Below, in pieces: positions 34,130 to 41,764 of a stretch of DNA of 42,095 nucleotides. Position numbers and translations under genes: made by a program. The stretch spans positions 1 through 42,095 of the forward strand of contig CAYRLZ010000072.1 of assembly GCA_964425275.1 (NCBI GenBank), given 5' to 3'. Under the pieces are notes generated by a model. It worked only from the letters and a program-made list of their open reading frames with translations, was not told where the DNA came from and searched no databases. Position 1 is the stretch's first letter; every line of letters begins with the position of its first letter. This stretch comes from CAYRLZ01 sp964425275. GTDB lineage: Bacteria; Hydrothermota; Tepidihabitantia; Tepidihabitantales; JBDRVQ01.

Positions 34130-34130
34130 A

Positions 34131-34625
34131 TTATTTTTTCTTTTGCCGCTTGCCCCGGGAGACTTTTGGCTGGAAGTAGAGGATGTCGTTGATGTTTCCC
34201 TCCCGCTCGTTTTTCTTCTTAAAGACCGCCTCCATTAATAGACCGGGTTCTAATTGGCAAGAGGCCTTTACCCGATGGATGAAGAAGGTATCGGTTCCTT
34301 TCATATTGATTAACCCGACGACCTCCGGGCATTTTAGTTCTTCGCCATTTGGTCCGAGGTGTAAAATGGTGTAGGAGACAAGGGAGGCTTCGTTTTCTAT
34401 CTTACGCCATTCGGTCAAGGGGTGAAAACAGAATTCGCAATAAATTTTTGGTGGCAGGAAGGTAAAATCGCATTCCGGACAATAAGTCGCCAGAAAGACC
34501 TCTTCCTTTAGTTTTTGGAAGAATCTCTCACCAGCTATACCCGCGGTATAAAGACTTTCTACGGGCAATTCTCCTTCCTGCGTCCTGATATTTTTAATAT
34601 TATTTATCTTCTCTTTTATACCCAT
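34131..34625 (-). CDS. DUF35 zinc-ribbon/OB-fold partner protein 2
   Basis: 164 aa. An N-terminal rubredoxin-like zinc ribbon with two C-x-x-C pairs (C-P-E-C and C-E-F-C, about 16 residues apart) is followed by an OB fold, the arrangement of DUF35 proteins that bind thiolase-fold or HMG-CoA-synthase-like enzymes and position acyl-CoA. It starts inside the end of the preceding DUF35 gene (26-nt overlap) with TCGGAGGGAAGCA before the ATG. Ribbon and fold match its neighbour closely enough to suggest an old duplication, each copy presumably serving one of the two thiolase-like genes upstream. Confidence 0.88.
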   Translation of the reverse strand: MGIKEKINNIKNIRTQEGELPVESLYTAGIAGERFFQKLKEEVFLATYCPECDFTFLPPKIYCEFCFHPLTEWRKIENEASLVSYTILHLGPNGEELKCPEVVGLINMKGTDTFFIHRVKASCQLEPGLLMEAVFKKKNEREGNINDILYFQPKVSRGKRQKKK

Positions 34626-35127
34626 TGCTTCCCTCCGATATTGGTCGGAAATATAATATATCGGTTATGGCGCCTTCTCTCTTTTCCGTCTCCTTCCAGA
34701 CCGCTTTCACCTTCATTCCAATCTTCACATCTTTTGGCTTCACTTCCCCTAAGAGGTGCATAAAGCCAATTCCTGGAGATGCGCCATCTATCTCAATTAC
34801 CGCCGGGATTTGAGGTTCTTTGATCCGCTTCACATCCCAGGTGACATAACAGAGGGAGAAGGTATTAACTTTCCCCGTATCTTTCAGTTCTAGCCATTCG
34901 TCAATTGGGCGGAAGCATTCCTCGCAGAATATCCGGGGTGGGGTTAAAATCCTTCCGCACTTTTCACACCTCACGCCCAAAATCTTACCTGCTTTAAGAC
35001 CAGAAAGGAATTTGCCAATCGCGATGCCACAATCCCAGGCATATCGGGCATTTGCCTTCCAATAAGTTAAACAGACCTTCTTCTCTTTGAAATCTTTATC
35101 AGTTAATCCCGTACCCAGATGTTTCAT
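34600..35127 (-). CDS. DUF35 zinc-ribbon/OB-fold partner protein 1
   Basis: 175 aa. Zinc ribbon C-E-K-C ... C-E-E-C around residues 55-75, followed by P-I-D-E-W and an OB fold ending in an acidic/basic tail. The preceding about 45 residues form a helical N-terminal extension typical of acyl-CoA-associated DUF35 proteins (Y-W-K-A-N-A-R-Y-A-W-D-C-G). The ATG is preceded by TAAGGAGGGAAAG, which overlaps the stop region of the thiolase gene before it. Likely forms a complex with a thiolase-fold subunit of this operon. Confidence 0.88.
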   Translation of the reverse strand: MKHLGTGLTDKDFKEKKVCLTYWKANARYAWDCGIAIGKFLSGLKAGKILGVRCEKCGRILTPPRIFCEECFRPIDEWLELKDTGKVNTFSLCYVTWDVKRIKEPQIPAVIEIDGASPGIGFMHLLGEVKPKDVKIGMKVKAVWKETEKREGAITDILYFRPISEGSNGYKREDK

Positions 35128-35137
35128 CTTTCCCTCC

Positions 35138-36298
35138 TTAGACGCCGAGAACTACTACGGTTCCGACCTGCATCAAATCCCCCCAGGCTTGGGCTAACCC
35201 CCTTCTTGCTTTACGGGCAATCTGCCTTTTACCGGCCTCGCCACGGAGTTGTAAAAAGATTTCAATCACTTTCATTAAACCAGCCGCGGCAATCGGATTT
35301 CCCACTCCTAATAATCCACCTGATGGACAAACCGGTAAATCACCGTCCCTTTGTGTAATACCATCAACGGTCATCTGTGGTGCCTCGCCTTTACCGCAGA
35401 GCAAGAGTCCTTCCATATGATGTAATTCCTTATAGTCAAATGGGTCATAAGGCTCGGCCACATGAATATCGTAGCGAGGATTTCTCACCCCAGCCATATT
35501 ATAAGCCATCCTTGCCGCCTCTTCCACATAACGGGGATAGAATAAATCACGATTTGTCCAATAGGCGGTATCTAATGACCAGCCAACCCCTTCTATCCAG
35601 ACCGGCTTAGAGGTAATCCGGCGGGCCAGGTATTCATTAACCAAAACACAGGCACAGGCACCATCCGAGACTGGAGAGACATCAAGCCTTTGCACCGGAT
35701 AAGCCAAGACCTCAGAATTTAAGACATCTTCTACGGTAACTTCCTCCTTTAATTGCGCACAGGGGTGGTCTAAGGCATTCTTCTTATTCTTCACCGCGAC
35801 CAAGGCAACCTCTTCTTTCTTTATCCCATAGGTTGTCATATAGCGGTTCATCTCCAAGGCAAAAATCCATAATAGATTGGGCTTTAGGGGTCTTTCGGTT
35901 GTGTGGTCAAAGATGGTCAAAAAGGCAGCCTGGGCATGGGGTTGGAAAGATGACATCTTCTCTTCGCAGACCACAAGGCAAGAATCAATTAAACCGGAGG
36001 CGATGTGATACCAGCCACAGGCAACCGCAAAGACACCGGTGCCGCCGCCGACAAAACATCTAAGATATGGCTTATTAAAAGCACCGGCACCATCGGAGAG
36101 ATATTCGCCTTTCATATGGACGCCGTCAAAAGTATCAGGCGCACTTCCGAGGACTACCGCATCAATCTGGTTTAACTTCATTCCGCAGTAGTCCAGAGCC
36201 TCTTTGGTTGCATAATAGGCGAGTTCCTTTCCGGTCTCCTGCGCCCTTCGGACAAACTTTGTCATTCCAACACCAACAATGGCAACTCTTCTTCCCAT
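35138..36298 (-). CDS. thiolase-fold acyl-CoA enzyme (SCP-x/lipid-transfer type) B
   Basis: 387 aa from the ATG at 36298 (GAGAGGAGTTAAA upstream, 1 nt after the preceding stop). Thiolase superfamily: start V-A-I-V-G-V-G-M-T-K-F, central L-D-V-S-P-V-S-D-G-A-C-A, H-V-A-E-P-Y-D-P-F-D-Y-K-E and the C-terminal C-P-S-G-G-L-L-G-V-G-N-P. Where active thiolases have the nucleophile Cys (C-x-S-G), this protein has G-G-G-T-G, and the catalytic His of the G-H-P loop is Asn (G-N-P). It is therefore not a normal condensing or cleaving thiolase. Related DUF35-paired proteins without the Cys include Ltp2-type retro-aldolases and non-catalytic partner subunits. It follows thiolase A directly. Confidence 0.85.
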   Translation of the reverse strand: MGRRVAIVGVGMTKFVRRAQETGKELAYYATKEALDYCGMKLNQIDAVVLGSAPDTFDGVHMKGEYLSDGAGAFNKPYLRCFVGGGTGVFAVACGWYHIASGLIDSCLVVCEEKMSSFQPHAQAAFLTIFDHTTERPLKPNLLWIFALEMNRYMTTYGIKKEEVALVAVKNKKNALDHPCAQLKEEVTVEDVLNSEVLAYPVQRLDVSPVSDGACACVLVNEYLARRITSKPVWIEGVGWSLDTAYWTNRDLFYPRYVEEAARMAYNMAGVRNPRYDIHVAEPYDPFDYKELHHMEGLLLCGKGEAPQMTVDGITQRDGDLPVCPSGGLLGVGNPIAAAGLMKVIEIFLQLRGEAGKRQIARKARRGLAQAWGDLMQVGTVVVLGV

Positions 36299-36299
36299 T

Positions 36300-37454
36300 T
36301 TAACTCCTCTCGGTTGATAAAACAAGGCAGGCAGTTGATTGAGTTGGTAACCCCCGCCAGGAATGAACCAATGCCTTTTCGGCCTTCTTTAATTGAAAAG
36401 AACCGGCTTCTTTTCGTAACTGGAGACAAGCGACAAATAATCGCATCAATCCCGTTGCTTCATATAAATGCCCCATTCCCAAACTACCGCCCGATGGATT
36501 TACCGGGAATTCACCTTCCGGATAAGTGACACCCTCTTTCAATAGATTTACACCTTCACCTTCGGTAGCAATTCCTAATGCCTCCAGGTGTTGGAGTTCT
36601 TTATAAGAGAATGTGTCGTCAATCTCAGCAAAGTCCAGTTCCTTTCGTGGGTTTTTAATTCCGGCCTGTTCATAAGCCATCTTTGCTGCCTTCTCTACAT
36701 AGGTTGGGAAGAACCAATTACGGGTATCAAGGTTTGGTGAACCCTCCATCCAGCCGAGGCCTTTAATCTCAATCGGTTTTTTAGAAAGAGAAGAGGCGAC
36801 CTTTTTTGCTGCCAAAACAAAGACAAAGGCTCCGTCCGCTGGCTGACTAATTTCACCGGACAAAAGAGGGTAGGAAACCGGTTTGGTTGAGAGAACCGAA
36901 TCAATAGTTAAATCAGCACCATAACAGCCGTAAGGATTTTTTAAACCATTCCTTCTATTCTTTACGACCACCTCGGCACAACCAAGCCTTGTGGCACCAT
37001 TTCCCGAGAGGAATAGGTCGTATTCTAAACCAGCAATAAAATAAGGGTTAAGATTTAAGGGTCTTTGCCAGATTGGGTCAAGAGCACACATCGCAATTCC
37101 ATCCGGGGTTAAAATATTGGAGGATTTGGCATGGGCCTCCACCACCGCAATGTCAAAATGTCCGGTCTTAATCTGAAGACAGGCGGCAATAATTCCCGAG
37201 AGTCCGTCTTGGGTTAAGGTGTGCATCGGTTTTAAGACCGCCCCTAATTGGTCCGGGGTGTATTCGTCAAAGATTGATGTCCCTTCATTATAGTCTTCGG
37301 CACAGGTGATAAAGGTATCAACATCCTTTCTTGGATTAATCCCACAATCGTTATAGGCCTTAACCGCGGCCTCAAAGACCAATTCTTTATAAGAGCAATC
37401 AGGTGATAAAGGTCGGCAGGGAACACTCCCCATCCCGACGATTGCTACTTCCAT
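36300..37454 (-). CDS. thiolase-fold acyl-CoA enzyme (SCP-x/lipid-transfer type) A
   Basis: 384 aa, first gene of the operon; ATG preceded by AAGGAGGAATT. Thiolase-superfamily start V-A-I-V-G-M-G-S-V-P, central G-E-I-S-Q-P-A-D-G-A-F-V, D-F-A-E-I-D-D-T-F-S-Y-K-E-L-Q, and C-terminal N-P-S-G-G-S-L-G-M-G-H. The nucleophilic-Cys position reads D-G-L-S-G-I-I-A-A, so the Cys is Gly, but the C-terminal catalytic His is kept. With gene B and two DUF35 proteins it forms a two-plus-two set, as in DUF35-associated thiolase or aldolase complexes handling acyl-CoA. Substrate unknown; a role in short-chain acyl-CoA metabolism with the carboxyltransferase at the operon's end is possible. Confidence 0.85.
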   Translation of the reverse strand: MEVAIVGMGSVPCRPLSPDCSYKELVFEAAVKAYNDCGINPRKDVDTFITCAEDYNEGTSIFDEYTPDQLGAVLKPMHTLTQDGLSGIIAACLQIKTGHFDIAVVEAHAKSSNILTPDGIAMCALDPIWQRPLNLNPYFIAGLEYDLFLSGNGATRLGCAEVVVKNRRNGLKNPYGCYGADLTIDSVLSTKPVSYPLLSGEISQPADGAFVFVLAAKKVASSLSKKPIEIKGLGWMEGSPNLDTRNWFFPTYVEKAAKMAYEQAGIKNPRKELDFAEIDDTFSYKELQHLEALGIATEGEGVNLLKEGVTYPEGEFPVNPSGGSLGMGHLYEATGLMRLFVACLQLRKEAGSFQLKKAEKALVHSWRGLPTQSTACLVLSTERS

Positions 37455-37471
37455 AATTCCTCCTTATGAAT

Positions 37472-37486
37472 ACCGCCCGAGGCGGT
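37472..37486 (-). promoter_or_regulatory. leader hairpin before the thiolase operon
   Basis: Perfect 6-bp inverted repeat ACCGCC (37472-37477) / GGCGGT (37481-37486), loop of 3, in the leader, 5 nt before the AAGGAGG site. Read on the plus strand it is followed by TTTTTAT and could act as a terminator there, but no plus-strand gene precedes it. Confidence 0.45.
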
Positions 37487-37540
37487 TTTTATAGATATTC
37501 CTATCTCTCTTATGGCTCCTATTTTTATCGCCACCTTTTA

Positions 37541-37568
37541 AGTCTACTCAAAAAAAGGAATTAGTCAA
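37541..37568 (-). promoter_or_regulatory. promoter of the thiolase/DUF35/queA/murF/oadA operon
   Basis: TTGACT (37568-37563), 16 bp, TAGACT (37546-37541) on the minus strand; leader about 80 nt. It is the only good promoter I see upstream of the eight closely spaced genes ending at 29385. Confidence 0.55.
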
Positions 37569-37611
37569 CAGCCCGCTTTTCTAATTTAGTTGAAAAATCA
37601 GGCTCTAAACC

Positions 37612-38340
37612 CTATGGTAGATACCTTACCTTTATGTTCTTAATTCCCCAGAAGATATTATCTCTTATCCGTCCATCCCGCCGGTAATAGGAATTGAGCA
37701 TTCGTCTTATTTTCTCTCGTTCCGAAAGCCGGGCATAGGGACAGGGGTTTTTTATTGGTCTTAAATGAAAGGCTTTAAGGTAAGCATTAATTATCTCACT
37801 GGTGAAATAATATAGTGGTCTTATGATATAAAACCTTCCATTAAAAAAATCCTGTTTTGGCACAAAAGTAGAAACCTCAGAGGCAAAGAAGAGATTCAAA
37901 AGAAATGTCTCGTTCACATCCTCTCGGTGATGGGCTAAGGCAATCTTATTTATCCCATTTTCTTCGGCAATGGTAAAAAGCGCCTTCTTTCGCTCCCAGG
38001 AGCAGAAGAAACAGAAATCCTCCCCAATCCTTTCAATCTTCTCTCCAATTGCTAATTTTTTTATCTGATAATTAACCCCTAATTTCCGAAAGATTTTTTC
38101 TATTCTTTCTCTTGACCAATTGGGAAAACCTGGGTCAATATGGCAGGCAAAAATCTGCCAACCTTTTCTCTTTCTCTTATTGTATTCATTAAATAAGTGG
38201 AGAAGAGAAAGGGAATCCTTACCGCCCGAGAAACCAACCAAAACCTTTTCGCCATCCGTTAGCAACTGGTAGTCTTCCATTGCCTTCTTAAACCAGCCGA
38301 AGGCAATCTTCACTACCGCCTTTGGCGCCTTTTTAATCAT
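37612..38340 (-). CDS. TtcA-family PP-loop tRNA thiolation protein
   Basis: 242 aa. ATP-pyrophosphatase PP-loop S-G-G-K-D-S at 38-43, later H-H-R-E-D-V-N-E-T-F-L-L, and the three Cys expected for a TtcA-type [4Fe-4S] cluster: C110-F-F-C113 and C200 in N-P-C-P-Y-A. TtcA thiolates cytidine 32 of some tRNAs; related TtuA-type enzymes thiolate uridine 54 but carry extra zinc-finger Cys that are missing here. The ATG is directly adjacent to an A/T stretch without a ribosome-binding site; a dispersed-repeat-like sequence lies just upstream. Gene-level identification is good, exact tRNA position not proven. Confidence 0.85.
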   Translation of the reverse strand: MIKKAPKAVVKIAFGWFKKAMEDYQLLTDGEKVLVGFSGGKDSLSLLHLFNEYNKRKRKGWQIFACHIDPGFPNWSRERIEKIFRKLGVNYQIKKLAIGEKIERIGEDFCFFCSWERKKALFTIAEENGINKIALAHHREDVNETFLLNLFFASEVSTFVPKQDFFNGRFYIIRPLYYFTSEIINAYLKAFHLRPIKNPCPYARLSEREKIRRMLNSYYRRDGRIRDNIFWGIKNIKVRYLP

Positions 38341-38342
38341 AA

Positions 38343-38410
38343 ATTTTTAACCACGGATGGACACAGAGATTAAAACGGAAAGAAAATTTTTCATTATTTA
38401 TCTCTGTTTA
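38343..38410. repeat. short interspersed palindromic element
   Basis: AACCACGGATGGACACAGAGATTAA (written here as consecutive parts AACCACGGATGG and ACACAGAGATTAA) with an inverted partner: ACAGAGAT (38363-38370) and ATCTCTGT (38400-38407), loop about 30 nt. The CCACGGATGG-ACACAGA wording resembles extragenic elements I recall from many unrelated bacterial genomes. Confidence 0.45.
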
Positions 38411-38453
38411 CCGAAGGGAACTGTGGCAAAATAATCTTACGGTTTCATTCTTT

Positions 38454-39845
38454 TTAGCAGGCAGGGATTTTAACGCAGGGGTATTTAGAAAGAAAATCTA
38501 AGAATATATCCTTTATCTCTTTCAACCTTTCTTCGGTCTTACCCTCAAACCGCAGAACCAGTATCGGCTGGGTGTTGGATGCCCGCAAAAGACCAAAGCC
38601 ATCCTCCCACTCTACCCTTATTCCATCAATATCAATTATCTCACATTCCATACCTTTGGTAATTTGGCAAAAATATTCCCGCGCTTCCGCCACAATTGGA
38701 AACTTCTCTTCCTCAGGACAATTGACCCTTATCTCTGGTGTGGAAAAATAAGAAGGAATTTCACCGGCGAGTTCTTGCAAACTCTTTTTTGTCTCGGCAA
38801 CGATTTGCAGTAATTTCAAAGAGGCAAATATCGCATCATCATAACCAAAATAATCCTCACCGAAGAACATATGCCCCGACATCTCACCGGCTAAAAAGGC
38901 TTTCTCTTCCTTCATTCGTGCCTTAATTAGGGAATGTCCGGTCTTCCACATCAAAGGATTTCCGCCGATTTTTAATATATATTCCCTAAGCCCTTTGGAG
39001 CACTTCACATCAAACACAACCTTTGCCTTGGGATGCCGGCTTATCAAGTCCCGGGCATAGATTCCAAGGAGTTTATCACCCCGCACAATATTTCCCTCTT
39101 CATCAATTGCCCCGATTCTATCGCCATCGCCATCATAACCAATCCCTAAATCCGCATCCAATTCGTTCACCAGACTGATAACATCCTTCATATAATTATC
39201 AATTGTCGGGTCAGGCAGATGGACTGGAAAATTACCATCCGGTTCTAAATTTATGAACGCTGGCTCTACGGGATAATCTTTTAATAAATCTTCTAAAAGA
39301 ACCCCTACCGTGCCATTGCCCGGGTCAAAGACAACCTTCAATGTTTGCTTAAATCTTATCTTCTTTTGCAGGGTATTTATATAATCAGGAATTGGATTTA
39401 AGAAGAATACCTTGCCTCTTCCTTCCCGAAACTTCCCTTCTTCAACTATCTCCCTTAATCTTTGAATCTCTTCTCCATAGATTGTCGTCTTGCCGAGACC
39501 AATCTTAAAACCATTGTATTCTTTCTCGTTATGACTGCCGGTGATTTGGAGCCCAGCGTTTTTGTTGTAATGAAAGAAAGAGAAATAAAATACCGGTGTG
39601 GGAATTATTCCCAAATCAATCACATCACAACCCGTAGAGATTATCCCTTCAATTAAGACATTTCTTATCCGTTCGGAGGAGAGTCGCACATCCCGACCGA
39701 TTAAAACCTCACTTCCCTGCCATTCCTCCTTCGTTTGGATATAAGTCCCATAACCCTGGCCGATTTGATAAACGACATCATCGGTCAGGTCCCTATCGGC
39801 AATCCCTCTAATATCATACTCTCGGAAAATCTTTTTATTTATCAT
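38454..39845 (-). CDS. phosphomannomutase/phosphoglucomutase
   Basis: Cytoplasmic alpha-D-phosphohexomutase interconverting hexose 1- and 6-phosphates for sugar-nucleotide, exopolysaccharide or glycan supply. 463 aa, the AlgC/ManB length. Motifs: start F-R-E-Y-D-I-R-G, phosphoserine loop T-G-S104-H-N (normally followed by P, here E), metal loop Y-D-G-D-G-D-R at 237-243, sugar-binding G-E-M-S-G-H at about 325, and phosphate-binding R-A-S-N-T-Q-P near the C terminus. All are intact. The mRNA is predicted leaderless: TTGACT, 16 bp, TAAGAT, 6 nt, ATG. Confidence 0.94.
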   Translation of the reverse strand: MINKKIFREYDIRGIADRDLTDDVVYQIGQGYGTYIQTKEEWQGSEVLIGRDVRLSSERIRNVLIEGIISTGCDVIDLGIIPTPVFYFSFFHYNKNAGLQITGSHNEKEYNGFKIGLGKTTIYGEEIQRLREIVEEGKFREGRGKVFFLNPIPDYINTLQKKIRFKQTLKVVFDPGNGTVGVLLEDLLKDYPVEPAFINLEPDGNFPVHLPDPTIDNYMKDVISLVNELDADLGIGYDGDGDRIGAIDEEGNIVRGDKLLGIYARDLISRHPKAKVVFDVKCSKGLREYILKIGGNPLMWKTGHSLIKARMKEEKAFLAGEMSGHMFFGEDYFGYDDAIFASLKLLQIVAETKKSLQELAGEIPSYFSTPEIRVNCPEEEKFPIVAEAREYFCQITKGMECEIIDIDGIRVEWEDGFGLLRASNTQPILVLRFEGKTEERLKEIKDIFLDFLSKYPCVKIPAC

Positions 39846-39851
39846 AAATAT

Positions 39852-39879
39852 ATCTTATTTTAATCATTGGGAAAGTCAA
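39852..39879 (-). promoter_or_regulatory. promoter of phosphohexomutase gene, leaderless start
   Basis: TTGACT (39879-39874), 16 bp, TAAGAT (39857-39852), 6 nt, ATG at 39845. The -35 box overlaps the region just after the T-tract of the upstream terminator. Confidence 0.7.
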
Positions 39880-39882
39880 TAA

Positions 39883-39912
39883 AATAAAAGGGGCAGGAGA
39901 ATTCCTGCCCCC
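39883..39912 (-). terminator. intrinsic terminator of the small exported protein gene
   Basis: On the minus strand GGGGCAGGA (39911-39903) and TCCTGCCCC (39898-39890) form a perfect 9-bp stem with loop ATTC, followed by TTTTATTTT, 11 nt after the stop codon. Confidence 0.9.
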
Positions 39913-39922
39913 TTGGGTTGTG

Positions 39923-40252
39923 TTATTCCTTTTCTACCATATACTTATGCCAGGCCTTAAACTCGGGGTCGCGGAGACCTTCCTTGATTTCGATTTCGGT
40001 CCAGGTTACGCCGTTCCAGATATCAATGTACTGGATAATAATAGGAAGGTAGAGTAAAAGCGTTAGCCACTCCATCATCCTTATCTTTACACCCTCGTTA
40101 TACATATAACCGGCTCGTGGTCCGAAAAACCATCCGTAGAGACAGGCAACACAGCCGCCCCTCTTCGGTTTTTCCGGTGCCTGGGCATAAGATATAGAGA
40201 AATAGGCAGTAAAGAGTGTAAGGATTAAAAAGAGGCTTATCAAGCGCTTCAT
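39923..40252 (-). CDS. small exported or membrane protein of unknown function
   Basis: 109 aa. The ATG follows AAGGGGGATTT. A signal peptide of about 22 residues ends S-Y-A-Q. The mature part has C-V-A-C, a G-P-R-A-G-Y-M-Y-N-E-G motif and one hydrophobic segment (about residues 63-78), then a soluble acidic tail beginning I-D-I-W-N-G-V. I recognise no family. It has its own promoter and a strong terminator, so it is probably an independently expressed gene. Confidence 0.8.
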   Translation of the reverse strand: MKRLISLFLILTLFTAYFSISYAQAPEKPKRGGCVACLYGWFFGPRAGYMYNEGVKIRMMEWLTLLLYLPIIIQYIDIWNGVTWTEIEIKEGLRDPEFKAWHKYMVEKE

Positions 40253-40276
40253 AAATCCCCCTTTTTATCACTATCT

Positions 40277-40304
40277 ATTTTAACAAAATTTTAGAAAATG
40301 TCAA
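40277..40304 (-). promoter_or_regulatory. promoter of the small exported protein gene
   Basis: TTGACA (40304-40299), 16 bp, TAAAAT (40282-40277) on the minus strand. The -35 box overlaps the stop codon of the LolA-like gene upstream. Confidence 0.65.
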
Positions 40305-41005
40305 TAGTCAAATTTTTTCATAAGTCTAATCTCAAAGATTTCATTGGGCAATGGGATATTTAACCGCAACCTTTGGAGTAAAGTCTTAATCACCAAAACC
40401 CCTTCTTCCGTTCCTTTCCTTATCTCATAACTGAGCGGTAGCCAGATACTATCTATCTTTGCCAGGCTATCAACCACATAAATCGTTGTTGGATTCTTAC
40501 CTTTGGTATAGGTCTCATATCTTAAAGGAATAAATCGCTCTTTATCAATCCAGAGCAGTATCTTAGAAAATAAAGTATCGGTCTTTGGTCTCCCCTCAAA
40601 TAAGAAGACCTTATATCTCTTCACCTCGCCTTCCCAGATTTTCTTAAACTGAAATCTTTCGGTAAGATAAAAGAAGGAATTTCGGAAATCAAGATATTCA
40701 TTCATCTCCTTACTTGGGTTATCAATTATCCGCAGGGTATACTTTTTAGCCTTCTCCTCTCTTATGAGAAGGGTCTCACTGTTTAGGATAATCTCCTCTT
40801 CTGATAAATTCAAACGCAACTTATCTGGTGATTTGTAGTAGAAAAACCCTTTCAGTTTTATCTCACCCCGTCGTGTGCTTTTAATATTCCTTTCAATTTC
40901 ACCGGAAAGGGTATTAATTGTTGATAGATTCTTGTTCACCGCCGCTAATATTGATTCGGTTGGAGGGGATTGAAAGAGAAAGAAGAGGGAGATGAGAAAA
41001 TTCAT
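40301..41005 (-). CDS. LolA-like outer-membrane lipoprotein carrier / sorting protein
   Basis: 234 aa. A short signal peptide (M-N-F-L-I-S-L-F-F-L-F-Q-S) precedes a LolA/LolB-fold beta sheet: the N-terminal helix L-A-A-V-N-K-N-L-S-T-I-N-T-L-S-G, then G-F-F-Y-Y-K-S-P-D-K-L-R-L and several long antiparallel strands, ending I-F-E-I-R-L. In the LolA superfamily such proteins carry lipoproteins or lipids across the periplasm; the DUF4292/RseB-like relatives are alternatives. No ribosome-binding site is evident before the ATG. The preceding membrane-protein gene ends 34 nt upstream, so they are probably one transcript. Confidence 0.78.
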   Translation of the reverse strand: MNFLISLFFLFQSPPTESILAAVNKNLSTINTLSGEIERNIKSTRRGEIKLKGFFYYKSPDKLRLNLSEEEIILNSETLLIREEKAKKYTLRIIDNPSKEMNEYLDFRNSFFYLTERFQFKKIWEGEVKRYKVFLFEGRPKTDTLFSKILLWIDKERFIPLRYETYTKGKNPTTIYVVDSLAKIDSIWLPLSYEIRKGTEEGVLVIKTLLQRLRLNIPLPNEIFEIRLMKKFDY

Positions 41006-41039
41006 AATCGTGGGCTTAAAATGAATGCATATCCAAGAT

Positions 41040-41606
41040 TTATTGAGTTATTTCCCTAATAAGTCGATTAACAAAAAATATAGCGCCTTCCTTCTCCTTT
41101 AAGTCTTCTTTTGTTTGCGAGAATTTAATGAGGGATTTTTGGTCATTTATTGTCAACATCGCTTTTATTGAGATATTTCCGGTGTGTGTATCTTCATCAA
41201 GAAGATAAATTACAGGACCGAGAAGTATTGCGGCCGCAGCGTATGGAACAAATATCGCTAACGAAGATAAGCAACAGCCACCAATACAGCCACTTATCAC
41301 AAAAAACCAGTCAACCGGGTCTTTTCCCTGGAATTTATAATCTTCAATATCTAAAATCACTTTCGGGGCAATCTCTAAATCTACTACTTTAATATTAAGA
41401 GAATCTAATAAACTCGTCATCAAGCCTTTGAGGACTGTCACATCCATCTTTCCGCTCCGGCTCACAATTTCTAACCGGATTTGATTTTCCGGGATTTTAA
41501 TTTTCGGCACGATTCTGAATTCAACCCCTTCGGCCGGTTCAGTTATCTTCTGGGCAAAAAGAGGAATACAAGATATTGCTAAGATTATAAAATTTATCGG
41601 TCTCAT
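41040..41606 (-). CDS. small exported protein with one hydrophobic segment, unknown family
   Basis: 188 aa from the ATG at 41606, chosen because it opens a signal peptide ending I-P-L-F-A-Q; a longer frame from 41717 would begin inside the promoter. An AAGGAGCG lies 10 nt upstream, a wide but possible spacing. The mature part has a beta-rich first half, a glycine/alanine/cysteine-rich membrane-like stretch (about residues 98-130, with C-I-G-G-C-C), and a charged helix at the end. I recognise no family; the shape suggests an envelope protein expressed together with the LolA-like gene. Confidence 0.72.
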   Translation of the reverse strand: MRPINFIILAISCIPLFAQKITEPAEGVEFRIVPKIKIPENQIRLEIVSRSGKMDVTVLKGLMTSLLDSLNIKVVDLEIAPKVILDIEDYKFQGKDPVDWFFVISGCIGGCCLSSLAIFVPYAAAAILLGPVIYLLDEDTHTGNISIKAMLTINDQKSLIKFSQTKEDLKEKEGAIFFVNRLIREITQ

Positions 41607-41689
41607 TCTGGTTTTTCGCTCCTTTTTAAGAAAAGTCGGTAAATGGCCACTCCTCTTTTTATCTTCACAAAATTCATTCTTTCTATTCC

Positions 41690-41717
41690 ATTTTACTAAA
41701 AAATTTCCAATTGTCAA
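41690..41717 (-). promoter_or_regulatory. promoter of the two-gene envelope transcript
   Basis: TTGACA (41717-41712), 16 bp, TAAAAT (41695-41690) on the minus strand, upstream of the start at 41606. Confidence 0.65.
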
Positions 41718-41764
41718 GCCTGTTTCGTTCTGACTTCAAAATTGTCACTTGGGCGGGCAAATCA

